DNA from: Streptomyces altiplanensis
Lineage (GTDB): Bacteria > Actinomycetota > Actinomycetes > Streptomycetales > Streptomycetaceae
DNA length: 37,986 nucleotides
Reading direction: 5' to 3'
Assembly (NCBI GenBank): GCA_003719395.1
Contig: RHMC01000061.1
Span: 1 to 37,986, forward strand
The notes under the pieces are model-generated. The model saw nothing but the letters and a program-made list of their open reading frames with translations, did not search any database and was not told where the DNA came from. The number at the start of each line of letters is the position of its first letter. Within the stretch, counting starts at the first letter, position 1. Below, piece after piece: positions 16,887 to 25,487 of the stretch. The translations under genes and the position numbers were made by a program.

Positions 16887-18086
16887 TCAGGCGACCACAC
16901 CGTCCCGGCGAAGCGCTGACACCTGTACGTCCGTCATCCCCAGGCCGTGCAGCAGCGCGTCGGTGTGTTCGCCGAGCGCGGGAACCGGACCCATCAGCGG
17001 GTCCGCCCCGCCCGGCATCGTGATCGGCGGCAGCATCGCCCGCAGCGGACCCGCCGGTGAACCGATCTCCCGCCAGCGGCTGCGCGCCGCCAACTGCGGA
17101 TGCGCCGCCACGTCGGCCACCGTGTTCAGCCGGGCACAGGCGATCCCGGCCGTGTCCAGCGCCGCGATCGCCTCCGGCGCACTCATCGCCCCCAGCGCCT
17201 CCGCGACCACCGCGTCCGTCTTGGCCCGGTTGTCCGTACGGGCGGTGTTCGTGGCGAAGGCGGGATCGTCCGCCAGCTCCGGCCGCCGGAGCACCTGCCC
17301 GGCCAGGCGCCGCCACTCCCGGTCGTTCTGCACCGACAGCAGCACCTGGCCGCCGTCCGCCGTCGGGTAGGCGTCGTACGGCGAGATGACGGCGTGCGCG
17401 ACCCCGGTGCGTGCCGGTGCCTCGCCCCCGTGCATCCCGTGGTGCAGCGGATGCCCCATCCACTCGCCGAGCGCCTCCAGCATCGAGACCTCGACCGGTC
17501 CGCCGAGCCCGGTCGTCCCGCGTCGCAGCAGCGCGGCCAGTACCCCGGAGAACGCGTACATCGCCGCCGCGATGTCGGCCGCCGGAATCCCCGCCTTGAC
17601 GGGCTGCTCGGGCGTGCCGGTGACGGACACGAGCCCCGCCTCGCACTGGACGAGCATGTCGTACGCCCGCTTGCCGGCGTACGGCCCGTCGGCGCCGTAA
17701 CCGGAGATGTCGACGGCGCCAGGCGCGGTGCGCGGCGCGCAGGGCCGCGGCGTCCAGGCCGAGCCTCGCCGCCGCGCCGTTCGCGAGGTTCTGCACGAAC
17801 ACATCGGCACCGGCGACGAGCCGGCGCACCACGTCCAGACCGCGCGGGTCCTTCAGATCCACGGCGAGGGACTCCTTGCCGCGGTTGCACCACACGAAGT
17901 GCGAGGCGAGGCCCCGCGCGGCGGTGTCGTAGCCACGGGCGAAGTCGCCGCCGTCCGGGCGCTCGATCTTGATGACGCGGGCGCCGAGATCGGCGAGCTG
18001 GCGGGTGGCGAAGGGCGCCGACACGGCTTGCTCGACGCGACGACGGTGATGCCGTCCAGGGGGAGGGGCTGGGGCTGAGTGCTCAT
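16887..18086 (-). CDS. Family III CoA-transferase (CaiB/BaiF), two frame breaks
   Basis: This enzyme would move CoA between carboxylic acids. The reconstructed protein of about 399 residues begins MSTQPQPLPLDGITVV and continues SAPFATRQLADLGARVIKIE and GKESLAVDLKDPRG. SGYGADGPYAGKRAYDMLVQ follows, where the Asp of AYD matches the family nucleophile. GGPVEVSMLEALGEWM, SVQNDREWRRLA and MPGGADPLMGPVPALGEHT complete the family pattern. Frame changes are needed near 18035-18045 and near 17730-17745. ATG 18086 is chosen as the conserved start. Acid substrates cannot be deduced, and no acyl-CoA dehydrogenase or hydratase neighbours are present. Confidence 0.82.
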
Positions 18087-18231
18087 GACAGCACTGACTA
18101 CCGTGTACGTAACACCTTTGTCACTCGGACACGTTGGCGGAAAACCCGCCGGTGGCGGCGCGCGAACCAGCCGACTCGTACAACAGCGGGCAGCGGGCAG
18201 CGGGCAGCGGTCCGGGGTCGACGGCCGCCGC

Positions 18232-18480
18232 TCACCGTCCGCTGTTCGCGTACGTGCGGACGGTGAGCGGCGCGAAGAGCGCCGGCGGCACCAGCGGCCA
18301 GGCGATCGACCCCGCCACCGGGTGGGCCGCGGGCCGGGCGGCGTGCGCGACCTGTGCGGGGAACGCCGCGCCGGCCGCGGCGCATGCCGCCCGACTGGGG
18401 GCGAGCGGGGCGGTCGGCGGCCTCGGTGGGTTCGAAGCGCTCCAGGAGCTCGTCGGCGCGGGCGGTGCCGGCCGTGCCTC
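18232..18480 (-). pseudogene. Remnant of a DrrA-DrrB-type drug exporter (internal deletion)
   Basis: Two fragments are joined here on the minus strand. At about 18378-18462 the frame reads ADELLERFEPTEAADRPA then SGGMRR, the region up to the ABC signature of DrrA-like ATPases. Directly after it, in another frame, comes AFPAQVAHAARPAAHPVAGS, IAWPLVPPALFAPLTVRTYA and a stop at 18232, which matches the C-terminal end of an ABC-2 permease of the DrrB type. Walker A, Walker B and nearly all of the permease are gone. A deletion of roughly a kilobase between the two fragments, plus loss of the 5' end, would give this. No transport activity is expected. Confidence 0.6.
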
Positions 18481-18589
18481 TGGGACGCGGCAGCCGGACG
18501 GAGGCGGGCCCGCCCGAGCGGCGGGGGCTTCGTCGTGTCCGGCCCCAACCGTGCGGCCGCCATGCGCTGTTGGCACGCCCGCCACATAC

Positions 18590-18605
18590 TTTGAACGCGT
18601 TCAAA
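18590..18605. promoter_or_regulatory. Perfect 16-bp palindrome, probable operator
   Basis: TTTGAACGCGTTCAAA is a perfect palindrome 12 bp upstream of the DUF4190-like start and near the 5' end of the exporter remnant on the other strand. Size and symmetry fit a TetR-family operator. No intact TetR gene lies next to it. Confidence 0.55.
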
Positions 18606-18617
18606 GAAGAGCGGATC

Positions 18618-18964
18618 ATGCCCGAGTCACCCGTGCCCGACCAGGCCGACACGCCCGCCGTCGCCCTGGGCCCCACCTCGCTCGTCCTCGGAGTCGTCTC
18701 CGCGATACGGCCATGGGTGCCCCTGTTCCCGCTGGCGCTCATCGCCGGCCCCCTCGCCGTCACTTTCGGGGTGACGGGCATGCACTGTGCCGGTCAGGGC
18801 GTCGGCCGTCTGCGGACCGCCGTCGCCGGAATTGTCCTCGGCGCCGTCGGGTTCATCGGAGTGATCATCCTTTTCCTGCCCCCAGCGCCAGGGCCCCGGC
18901 CGTCGCCGGGGGCTCGGCGTCAGGGCGCCGACGCCCGGGGCGGGCGCCCGCCGCGCAGTCCTAG
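18618..18964 (+). CDS. DUF4190-like small membrane protein (3' end uncertain)
   Basis: The protein of about 90-115 residues has two or three hydrophobic segments: LGPTSLVLGVVSAI, LFPLALIAGPLAVTFGVTGM and VAGIVLGAVGFIGVIILFL. Between the last two lies the loop HCAGQGVGRLR. The pattern, with a Gly-rich repeat of the same helix motif, fits DUF4190. ATG 18618 follows GAAGAG. As printed the frame runs on to 19079, across a hairpin and into the convergent Type-ISP-like gene, which is unlikely. A frame change just after ILFL would end it at 18964. The adjacent palindrome suggests repression by a TetR-type protein. Confidence 0.5.
18893..18913 (+). terminator. Hairpin at the end of the DUF4190-like gene
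   Basis: CCCCGGC (18894-18900), loop CGTC and GCCGGGG (18905-18911) form a 7-bp perfect stem in the region where the membrane protein should end. There is no U tract. It may serve both convergent genes. Confidence 0.4.
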
Positions 18965-20177
18965 AGCAGCGCGAACTGGCCCTCCGGGCCCTCCTCCTGG
19001 TGGTCCAGGACCGACGCCGGGCGGCGCGCCGCATCCGGCACCGGCAGCACTCCCGCCTCCGTCAGCTCGGCACGGGTGATCTGCTTCCCCTCCCGCAATC
19101 CCTCCCGGCCCGCGTCCAGCTCGGCCAGCAGGGCCAGGACCGTGATGAGTTCAAGGAGCTCCGACGTCCACTCCTGGGGCCACGCCGACGGGCGGATCGC
19201 CTCCAGCGTGCCCGGCCCGCCCCGCGCCGTACGCCGTTCGAACCACAGCTCCAGCACCCGCACCCCGCCCGCCTGGAACTCCCAGGCGGTGGCCGGTACG
19301 GGCGAGAGACGGCCCTCTCCGACTGTGCAGCACTTCCGCCTCGGCGTCGTACCGCAGTGCGGAGGGCCACGCCGGCACGGCCGCCCGTACGTACGGGCGG
19401 CGCCCGCCCGGCAGCTTCGGGCGCTCCCCGCCCCGGGCGCCCCGCAACTGCACCGCCGTCATCGGCGCCCAGCTCCACGCCCGCCGCCCAGACGTCCGGA
19501 TCCGCGGGCAGCGCGACCACCGCGCCCGGCGGTGACGCCTCCGCGCGGGCGACGGCCCACGACAGTACGTCCTCCGCCGCGACCTCGTGTCCGTAACGCC
19601 GATCAGCAGCGGCAGCAGTCCCGGCGCCAGGTTCGGTTCGCGTCCGCCGGGGCGGCGGTGCAGCGGGCGGATGCGGCCGGGGCGGCCCGCCGGGGAGCGG
19701 CCGGCCGGGAGCAGGGCGCTGACCAGCAGCGCGGGCCCGGCCGCCGCCCCGGGCGCGTACCCCTGCTCGACGGCGAAGAGCTGGTCCGACCCGTCGGCCA
19801 CCCGCCACAGCTCCGGCCGGGCTGCGTCGATCAGCCGGTGGTCCGGGATCAGCCACTGCTCGTCGAAGGGGCCGTGGAGGACCCGGACCGGCTCCGGGCA
19901 GGGGCCGCTCTCCCGTGCGAGGCGGCCCGTTCCGGTGGACTGGCCGGGCAGTGCCGCGACCGAAGTGCGTGTCGTACGCGCCCGGGTGGGCCCGGAGCTC
20001 CTCGCGCTCGGCGCCCCGGGCCCGTACCAGAGCGTCCCAGCGGGCCCGCAGCGTACGCCTGTCGGGCGCGAGCACCCAGTCGCGGCCCAGTCGCGGGGGC
20101 GCCACCGACCAGGGCATCAGTTCGCCGAGCAGCGGGGCCGGCGGGTCCGGTGGGGTGTCGGGCCGCGTCGCCGTCAT
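18961..20177 (-). CDS. Type-ISP-like protein (C-terminal specificity-domain family), heavily frameshifted
   Basis: Collinear pieces rebuild a protein of about 405 residues. They run MTATRPDTPPDPPAPLLGEL, PPRLGRDWVLAPDRRTLRAR, DEQWLIPDHRLIDAARPELW, QLFAVEQGYAPG, GGREPNLAPGLLPLL, HEVAAEDVLSWAVARA, RGARGGERPKLPGGRR, WPQEWTSELLELITVLALL and a C-terminal DHQEEGPEGQFALL. This matches Streptomyces proteins annotated as type ISP restriction/modification enzymes, which correspond to the C-terminal domain alone. No methyltransferase (NPPY-like) or helicase motif is present, so it is not a complete restriction enzyme. About five frame changes are required. ATG 20177 is preferred; ATG 20189 is possible. 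It is the third gene of the hmgA-gntR unit. Confidence 0.55.
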
Positions 20178-20222
20178 GCGGGCAATCATGCGGGCATCGT
20201 AGTGGCGCGGCCGGGGCGCGGG

Positions 20223-20970
20223 TCAGTGCGCGTCGACCGTCACCGGCGAAGGAGAAACGGTCGCCCCGGTAGCGGATGCGCGCGACGTCCTCGCGCCCCT
20301 CCCGGTCGTACGTCACACCCGTGTAGTGCAGGATCGGACTGAGGAGGGGGACTTTCAGCAGGTCCGCCGTGGCCGGGTCGGCCAGCCGCGCCTCGACCGT
20401 GTCCGTGATCTTGCTGATGCCGACCCCGACCACGTCGCGCAGCACCTTCGTCATCGGCCAGCGTTCGAGATCGGCGAGGTCGATGCCGGCGGCGACCTCC
20501 GGGCGCACCGCGTTCTCCGCCCAGTTGGTCGGCTCGCCGCTCTCCCCGTCGCGGCGCAGCCGCTTGTAGGTGACGACCTCGTCCGTGTCCGGGAAGAACT
20601 CGACGAGTTCACCGGGTACGGGGGCGGGGCCGTGCCCCAGGATCGTCGTCAGCTCCCCGGACTGCTGAGCCACGATCGCGTCGATCGAGCCGAGCAGCCG
20701 GCGCGGGGCGCCGCGCCGGGCGCCCGGCTCGATGAACGTACCGCGCCGCCGGTGCCTGCTGATCAGGCCCTCGGCCTCCAGTTCCTTGAGGGCCTGCCGC
20801 ATGGTGAGCACGCTCACGCCGTAGTGCGCGGCGAGCTGCTCCTCGGTGGGCAGCCGCAGCGCCGCGTCGGGCGTGCGGCCCAGTATGGAGGCGCGCAGGG
20901 ACTGCGAGACCTGGTACCAGAGCGGCAGTTTCCGGTTCAGGACCAGCGAGTCGGGGGCGAATGCGGTCAC
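20223..20970 (-). CDS. GntR-family regulator with UTRA ligand domain
   Basis: The protein has about 248 residues. The N-terminal winged helix-turn-helix covers LPLWYQVSQSLRASI, LPTEEQLAAHYGVSVLTMRQ (recognition helix) and LISRHRRRGTFIEPG, about residues 14-82. A UTRA domain follows, including EVVTYKRLRRDGE and SPILHYTGVTYDREGRE, for a small effector. Near 20250 an apparent frame change restores the usual ending RGDRFSFAVTVDAH with its stop at 20223-20225; without it the frame runs deep into the next gene. GTG 20970 has GGAGAA upstream. It lies 21 bp downstream of hmgA on the same strand, so it may sense a tyrosine-pathway metabolite. Confidence 0.85.
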
Positions 20971-20991
20971 GGTTTCATTTCTCCGTAGGTA

Positions 20992-22320
20992 CTACGACCT
21001 GAAGTGGCGTTGCAGACCCTGCCACACGTCGTCGTACGCCGTCTGGAGATGGCCGGCGGTGGCCGCCTGCGCGGTCGCCGTGACCGGCCAGCGCGTCTCG
21101 AACATGAAGGCCAGGCCGTCGTCGATCTTCTGCGGCTTCAGCTCGGCGGCGCTCGCCCGGTCGAAGGTCTCACGGTCCGGCCCGTGCGCCGACATCATGT
21201 TGTGGAGCGAGCCGCCGCCCGGGACGAAGCCTCCCTCTCCGGCGGTCTTCGCGTCGTACGCGCCCTCGATCAGGCCCATGTACTCGCTCATCACGTTGCG
21301 GTGGAAGTACGGCGGTCTGAAGGTGTCCTCGCCGACCAGCCAGCGCGGCGCGAAGACGACGAAGTCGACGCCCGCCAGGCCCGGGGTGTCGGACGGCGAG
21401 GTGAGGACCGTGAAGATCGACGGGTCCGGGTGGTCGTAGCTGATGGTGCCGATGACGTTGAAGCGACGCAGGTCGTAGACGTACGGGACGTGATTGCCGT
21501 GCCAGGCGACGACGTCGAGGGGGGAGTGGTCGTACGTCGCCGACCAGAGGTTCCCGCAGAACTTGTTGACGACTTCGACCGGGCCCTCGGTGTCCTCGTA
21601 CGCCGCCACCGGAGCCAGGAAGTCGCGGGCGTTGGCCAGGCCGTTGGCGCCGATCGGACCGAGGTCGGGGAGCTGGAAGGGCTGCCCGTAGTTCTCGCAG
21701 ACGTAGCCGCGGGCGCTCCCGTCGAGCAGCTCCACGCGGAACCGCACCCCGCGGGGGATCAGCGCGATGTGCCCGGGGTCGCAGCGCAGCAGGCCGAACT
21801 CGGTGCGCAGGAGCAGGCCCCCGCGTTCGGGCACGATCAGCAGCTCGCCGTCCGCGTCGCTGAACACCCGGTCGGTCATGGAGGAGTTGGCGTGGTAGAG
21901 GTGAATCGCCATGCCGGTGCGCTGGGTCGCGTCGCCGTTGCCGCCCACCGTCCACAGGCCGGCCAGGAAGTCGGTGCCGGGCGCGGGCCCGGGCAGCGGG
22001 TCCCAGCGCAGCCGATTCGGGTCGGGGACGGTCTCGGTGAAGGGCGCGCTGCGCACGACGTCGTTGTCGGTGCGCACGAACGGCGGGTGCGCGGCCGACG
22101 GCCTGATCCGGTACAGCCACGAGCGCCGGTTGTGGGCGCGCGGCTCGGTGAAGGCCGATCCGCTCAGCTGCTCGGCGTACAGGCCGAGCGGTGCGCGCTG
22201 GGGCGAGTTGCGGCCGTGCGGCAGCGCGCCGGGGACGGCCTCGGAGCTGTGTTCGTTGCCGAAGCCCGAGGAGTGGGCCAGTCCCTCGGCCGTCTTCCTC
22301 GCCTGCTCGATGCCGCTCAT
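20992..22320 (-). CDS. hmgA: Homogentisate 1,2-dioxygenase
   Basis: This cytoplasmic non-haem iron enzyme opens the ring of homogentisate to maleylacetoacetate in tyrosine and phenylalanine breakdown. The protein has 442 residues, close to the usual 430-445, and the frame is intact. SGFGNEHSSEAVPGALP at the N-terminus is typical. Iron ligands are seen in RPPYFHRNVMSEYMGLI (His and Glu) and in MMSAHGPD (second His). GNLWSATYDHSPLDVVAWHG is also characteristic. ATG 22320 gives the standard N-terminus MSGIEQARKTAEGLAHSSG. An inverted-repeat region upstream and a divergent TetR gene suggest local repression. The downstream GntR gene is in the same unit. Confidence 0.95.
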   Translation of the reverse strand: MSGIEQARKTAEGLAHSSGFGNEHSSEAVPGALPHGRNSPQRAPLGLYAEQLSGSAFTEPRAHNRRSWLYRIRPSAAHPPFVRTDNDVVRSAPFTETVPDPNRLRWDPLPGPAPGTDFLAGLWTVGGNGDATQRTGMAIHLYHANSSMTDRVFSDADGELLIVPERGGLLLRTEFGLLRCDPGHIALIPRGVRFRVELLDGSARGYVCENYGQPFQLPDLGPIGANGLANARDFLAPVAAYEDTEGPVEVVNKFCGNLWSATYDHSPLDVVAWHGNHVPYVYDLRRFNVIGTISYDHPDPSIFTVLTSPSDTPGLAGVDFVVFAPRWLVGEDTFRPPYFHRNVMSEYMGLIEGAYDAKTAGEGGFVPGGGSLHNMMSAHGPDRETFDRASAAELKPQKIDDGLAFMFETRWPVTATAQAATAGHLQTAYDDVWQGLQRHFRS

Positions 22321-22340
22321 CGTCCGCTCCCGGGGTGCCG

Positions 22341-22380
22341 TAGGAATCCTGCCGTGAATCCTATGGATGACAGTAGGATT
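22341..22380. promoter_or_regulatory. Inverted repeats between hmgA and the TetR gene
   Basis: AATCCTA (22357-22363) and TAGGATT (22374-22380) form a perfect 7-bp inverted repeat with a 10-bp spacer. A related TAGGAATCCT stands at 22341-22350, so the half-site AGGATT/AATCCT occurs three times in 40 bp. This is the expected place for an operator shared by hmgA and the divergent tetR gene. Confidence 0.55.
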
Positions 22381-22437
22381 TGGGGGCGCGCCCGTCAACG
22401 GGTGCCACGCCCGCGGGACTGTCGGCATCATGGGCCC

Positions 22438-23045
22438 GTGCCCCCGACGAACTCGCTCCGCAGACCCCCCGTGCAGCAACGCAGCGCCGACCGGCTCGCC
22501 CGGATACTGGACGCCTGCGCCCAGCTCCTCGACGAGAGGGCTACGAACGGCTGAGCACCCGGGCCGTCGCCGCCCGCGCGGGTGTGCCCATCGGCTCCGT
22601 CTACCGCTTCTTCGGCAACAAGCGCGCCCTGGCCGACGCCCTGGCCCTGCGCAACCTCGACCGTTACACCGAGCGGATCAGCGGCCGGATCTCCGCGATG
22701 CCGGGGGAGGACTGGCGCGGCGCCATCGACGCGGTGCTCGACGAGTACATCGCCATGAAGCGCACCACCCCCGGCTTCGCCCTCGTCGACTTCGGCGTCC
22801 AGATCCCGGTCGGCGAACCGGGCGCCGACATCGACTACCGCGTCACCGACCGCCTGACCGAGCTGCTCTGCGGCCACCTCGGCCGCACCCCGGACGCCGA
22901 CCTGCGCCGGACGGTCCTGGTCGCCGTCGAGGCCGCCGACGCCCTCCTCCAACTGGCCTTCCGCGTACGGCCGTCGGGCGACCCGGACCTCATCGGCGAG
23001 ACCCGGGCCGTCCTGCACGCCTACCTGGCCAAGATCTTCGACTGA
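22438..23045 (+). CDS. TetR-family regulator (one frame break)
   Basis: The protein has about 203 residues. The N-terminal helix-turn-helix runs QQRSADRLARILDACAQLLD, then, after a lost base near 22540, GYERLSTRAVAARAGVPIGS and VYRFFGNKRALADALALRNL, the signature of TetR DNA-binding domains. A helical ligand domain follows and ends at LHAYLAKIFD. GTG 22438 starts the frame that carries the first helix; an apparent longer frame from 22380 is out of register there. It diverges from hmgA across a spacer with repeated half-sites and lies 90 bp upstream of the molybdopterin enzyme. It could control either or both. The ligand is unknown. Confidence 0.8.
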
Positions 23046-23075
23046 TCTCTTCGGTCCGGCCCTCCCCGCCATGCC

Positions 23076-23087
23076 TACTGGTCGGTA
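23076..23087. promoter_or_regulatory. Possible TetR-type half-palindrome before the molybdopterin enzyme
   Basis: TACTGGTCGGTA resembles TetR operators built on ACCGACC/GGTCGGT, with imperfect dyad symmetry. It sits 49 bp upstream of the start at 23136. Confidence 0.3.
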
Positions 23088-23135
23088 TGCTCGGCTGTGC
23101 TCCCGCGCCACCGTCGCCGCCGCCCTGGAGGGCCC

Positions 23136-25366
23136 ATGCCCGGTCAAGACGAAGCCACAGCGTCCCGCACCGCCCTGCGCATCTGCCCGCTCTGCGAAGC
23201 CACCTGCGGCCTGACCCTCACCATCGAGGGCACCACGGTCACCGCGGCGCGCGGCGACCGTGACGATGTCTTCAGCCACGGCTTCGTCTGTCCCAAGGGC
23301 GCCGCCTTCGCGGACCTCGACGCCGACCCCGACCGGCTCACCGGACCCCTCGTCCGTGAGGACGGCGTGCTGCGGGAAGCCACCTGGGGCGAGGCCTTCG
23401 ACCTCGTCGCCGCCCGGCTGCGGCCGCTGATCGAGGAGTACGGGCCGGACTCCGTCGGCGTCGTGCTCGGCAATCCCAACGTCCACACCATGGCCGGCGC
23501 CCTCTACCCGCCCCTCCTCCTCTCCTTGCTGCGCACCCGCAGCCTCTTCACCGCCAGCACCGTCGACCAGATGCCCAAGCACGTGTCCAGCGGCCTGCTC
23601 TTCGGCGACCCGCTCGCCATCCCGGTGCCCGACCTGGACCGCACCGGCCACCTGCTGCTCCTCGGCGCCAACCCCCTGGATTCCAACGGCAGCCTGTGCA
23701 CCGCCCCCGACTTCCCCGGCAGGCTCAAGGCGCTGCGCCGCCGCTGCGGCACGCTCGTCGTCGTCGATCCGCGCCGCACCCGCACCGCCCGGCTCGCCGA
23801 CCGGCACGTCCCCATCAGGCCCGGTACCGACGCGCTGCTGCTCGCCGCACTGGCCCAGGTCCTCTTCGAGGAGAAGCTGACCGCCCCGGGCGTTCTGGAG
23901 GAGTGGACCGAAGGGTTCGCCGAAGTACGGGAAGCCGTACGGGACTTCACGCCCGAAGCGGTGTCTGCGGCCTGCGACGTGCCCGCCGACGAGATCCGTC
24001 TGCTGGCCCGTGGGCTCGCCGCCGCGCCCACCGCCGCGGTGTACGGCCGGGTCGGCAGTTCCACCGTCGAGTTCGGCACCCTGGCCAACTGGCTCGTCGA
24101 CGTACTGAACATCCTCACCGGCAACCTCGACCGCCCCGGCGGCGCCCTCTTCCCGCTCTCCGCCACCGCCCCCCCGCCCCCGCCCCCGCCGGACCCGGCA
24201 GGGGGGTTCGGCGCTCGGCCGCTGGAAGAGCAGGGTGAGCGGTCACCCCGAGACCAAGGGCGAACTGCCGCTGGCGGCGCTCGCCGAGGAGATCGACACG
24301 CCGGGGGAGGGGCGGGTGCGCGCGTTGATCACCATTGCCGCCAACCCCGTGCTCTCCGCGCCCGACGGCCACCGCCTCGACCGCGCCCTGAGCGGGCACC
24401 TCGACTTCATGGTCAGCGTCGATCCGTACCTCAACGAGACCTCGCGCCACGCCGATGTCGTCCTGCCCCCGCCGCCCCCGTCGCAGAGCGCGCACTTCGA
24501 CTTCACCTTCAACACCTTCGCCGTGCGCAACCAGGTGCGCTACACCCCGGCCGCCGTCCCCCTGGAGGACGGGCGGATGGACGAGAGCGAGATCCACGCC
24601 CGGCTGATCCTCGCGGTCGGCGGCATGCACGGCGCCGACCCCTCGCTCCGTCGACGACCTCGCCGTCGAGCGCGCCCTCGCCAAGGCCGTCGCCACACCC
24701 CACTCGCCCGTCCACGGGAGCGACCCCGGGCAGCTCGCCGCCGCACTCACCGGGCGCGGCGGACCCGAGCGGCGCCTCGACATGATGCTGCGCCTGGGCC
24801 CGTACGACCTCGTACTGGACGATCTCCTCGCGCACCCGCACGGCATCGACCTCGGCCCTCTGCGGCCGCGCCTTCCGCAGGTCCTCAAGACCCCCAGCGG
24901 GAAGGTCGAGCTGCTGCCCGCGCCCATCGCCGCCGACCTGCCCCGGCTGCGGCGCGCGCTCGGCGAGCGGCCCGCCGCGCTCGTGCTCGTCGGCCGCCGT
25001 CACCTGCGGTCCAACAACAGCTGGATGCACAACATCGCGAAGCTCAACGGCGGCAGCAACCGCTGCACGCTCCAGGTCCACCCGGACGACGCGGCGCGGC
25101 TCGGTCTCACCGACGGGGCGCCTGCCCGCATCAGCGCCGAGGGAGGCGGGCTGGAGGCCGTGGTGGAGGTGACGGACGCGGTACGCACCGGAGTGGTGAG
25201 CCTGCCGCACGGCTGGGGGCACGACCGGGAAGGCGCCCGCATGACGGTCGCCGCCGCCACCCCCGGCGTCAACGTCAACCAGCTGCTCGACGGGAGCCGG
25301 CTCGACCCGCTGTCCGGCACGGCGGTGCTCAACGGATTCCCCGTCGACGTAGCACCCATATCGTGA
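23136..25366 (+). CDS. Molybdopterin-dependent oxidoreductase with N-terminal 4Fe-4S motif (two frame breaks)
   Basis: The reconstructed protein has about 742 residues and belongs to the BisC/formate-dehydrogenase/nitrate-reductase superfamily. CPLCEATCG plus GFVCPKG give a C-x2-C-x3-C...C cluster motif in the first 60 residues. Cofactor-binding blocks follow (VGVVLGNPNVHTMAG, LLLLGANPLDSNGS, VVVDPRRTRTARLADRHVPI, RPGTDALLLAAL). The C-terminal dinucleotide-binding domain holds RRHLRSNNSWMHN and VVSLPHGWGHDREGARM. The region expected to carry the Mo ligand reads TVDQMPKHVSSG, with no Cys or Sec. Frame changes are needed in a C-rich tract near 24170-24230 and near 24650. ATG 23136 follows GGAGG. 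No small subunit, membrane anchor or Tat signal is next to it. Confidence 0.85.
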
Positions 25367-25392
25367 CCTGGGGTTTTGCGCTTATTGCTCGC

Positions 25393-25437
25393 ACGTCAAC
25401 ATCTTGTTAACGCGTCGCAGCGGGACCTAACGTCAAC
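25393..25437. repeat. Direct repeats upstream of the citrate transporter
   Basis: ACGTCAAC occurs at 25393-25400 and 25430-25437, with a related GTTAACG at 25406-25412 between them. The spacing fits binding of a regulator near the promoter of the transporter, whose start is at 25488. Confidence 0.3.
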
Positions 25438-25487
25438 GAACCGCCTGGTCTGGTGGAAGTTCAAGGGCGAACGTGAGGTATCCCCAT

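Noticed and set aside
18961..20177. A complete restriction-modification or phage-defence island
   Set aside because: Only a specificity-domain-like protein is present; no methyltransferase, nuclease or helicase motifs and no mobile-element borders were found.
21004..22554. A 516-codon open frame antisense to hmgA
   Set aside because: It is the complement shadow of an intact, highly conserved gene; only its last 35 codons matter because they carry the true TetR N-terminus.
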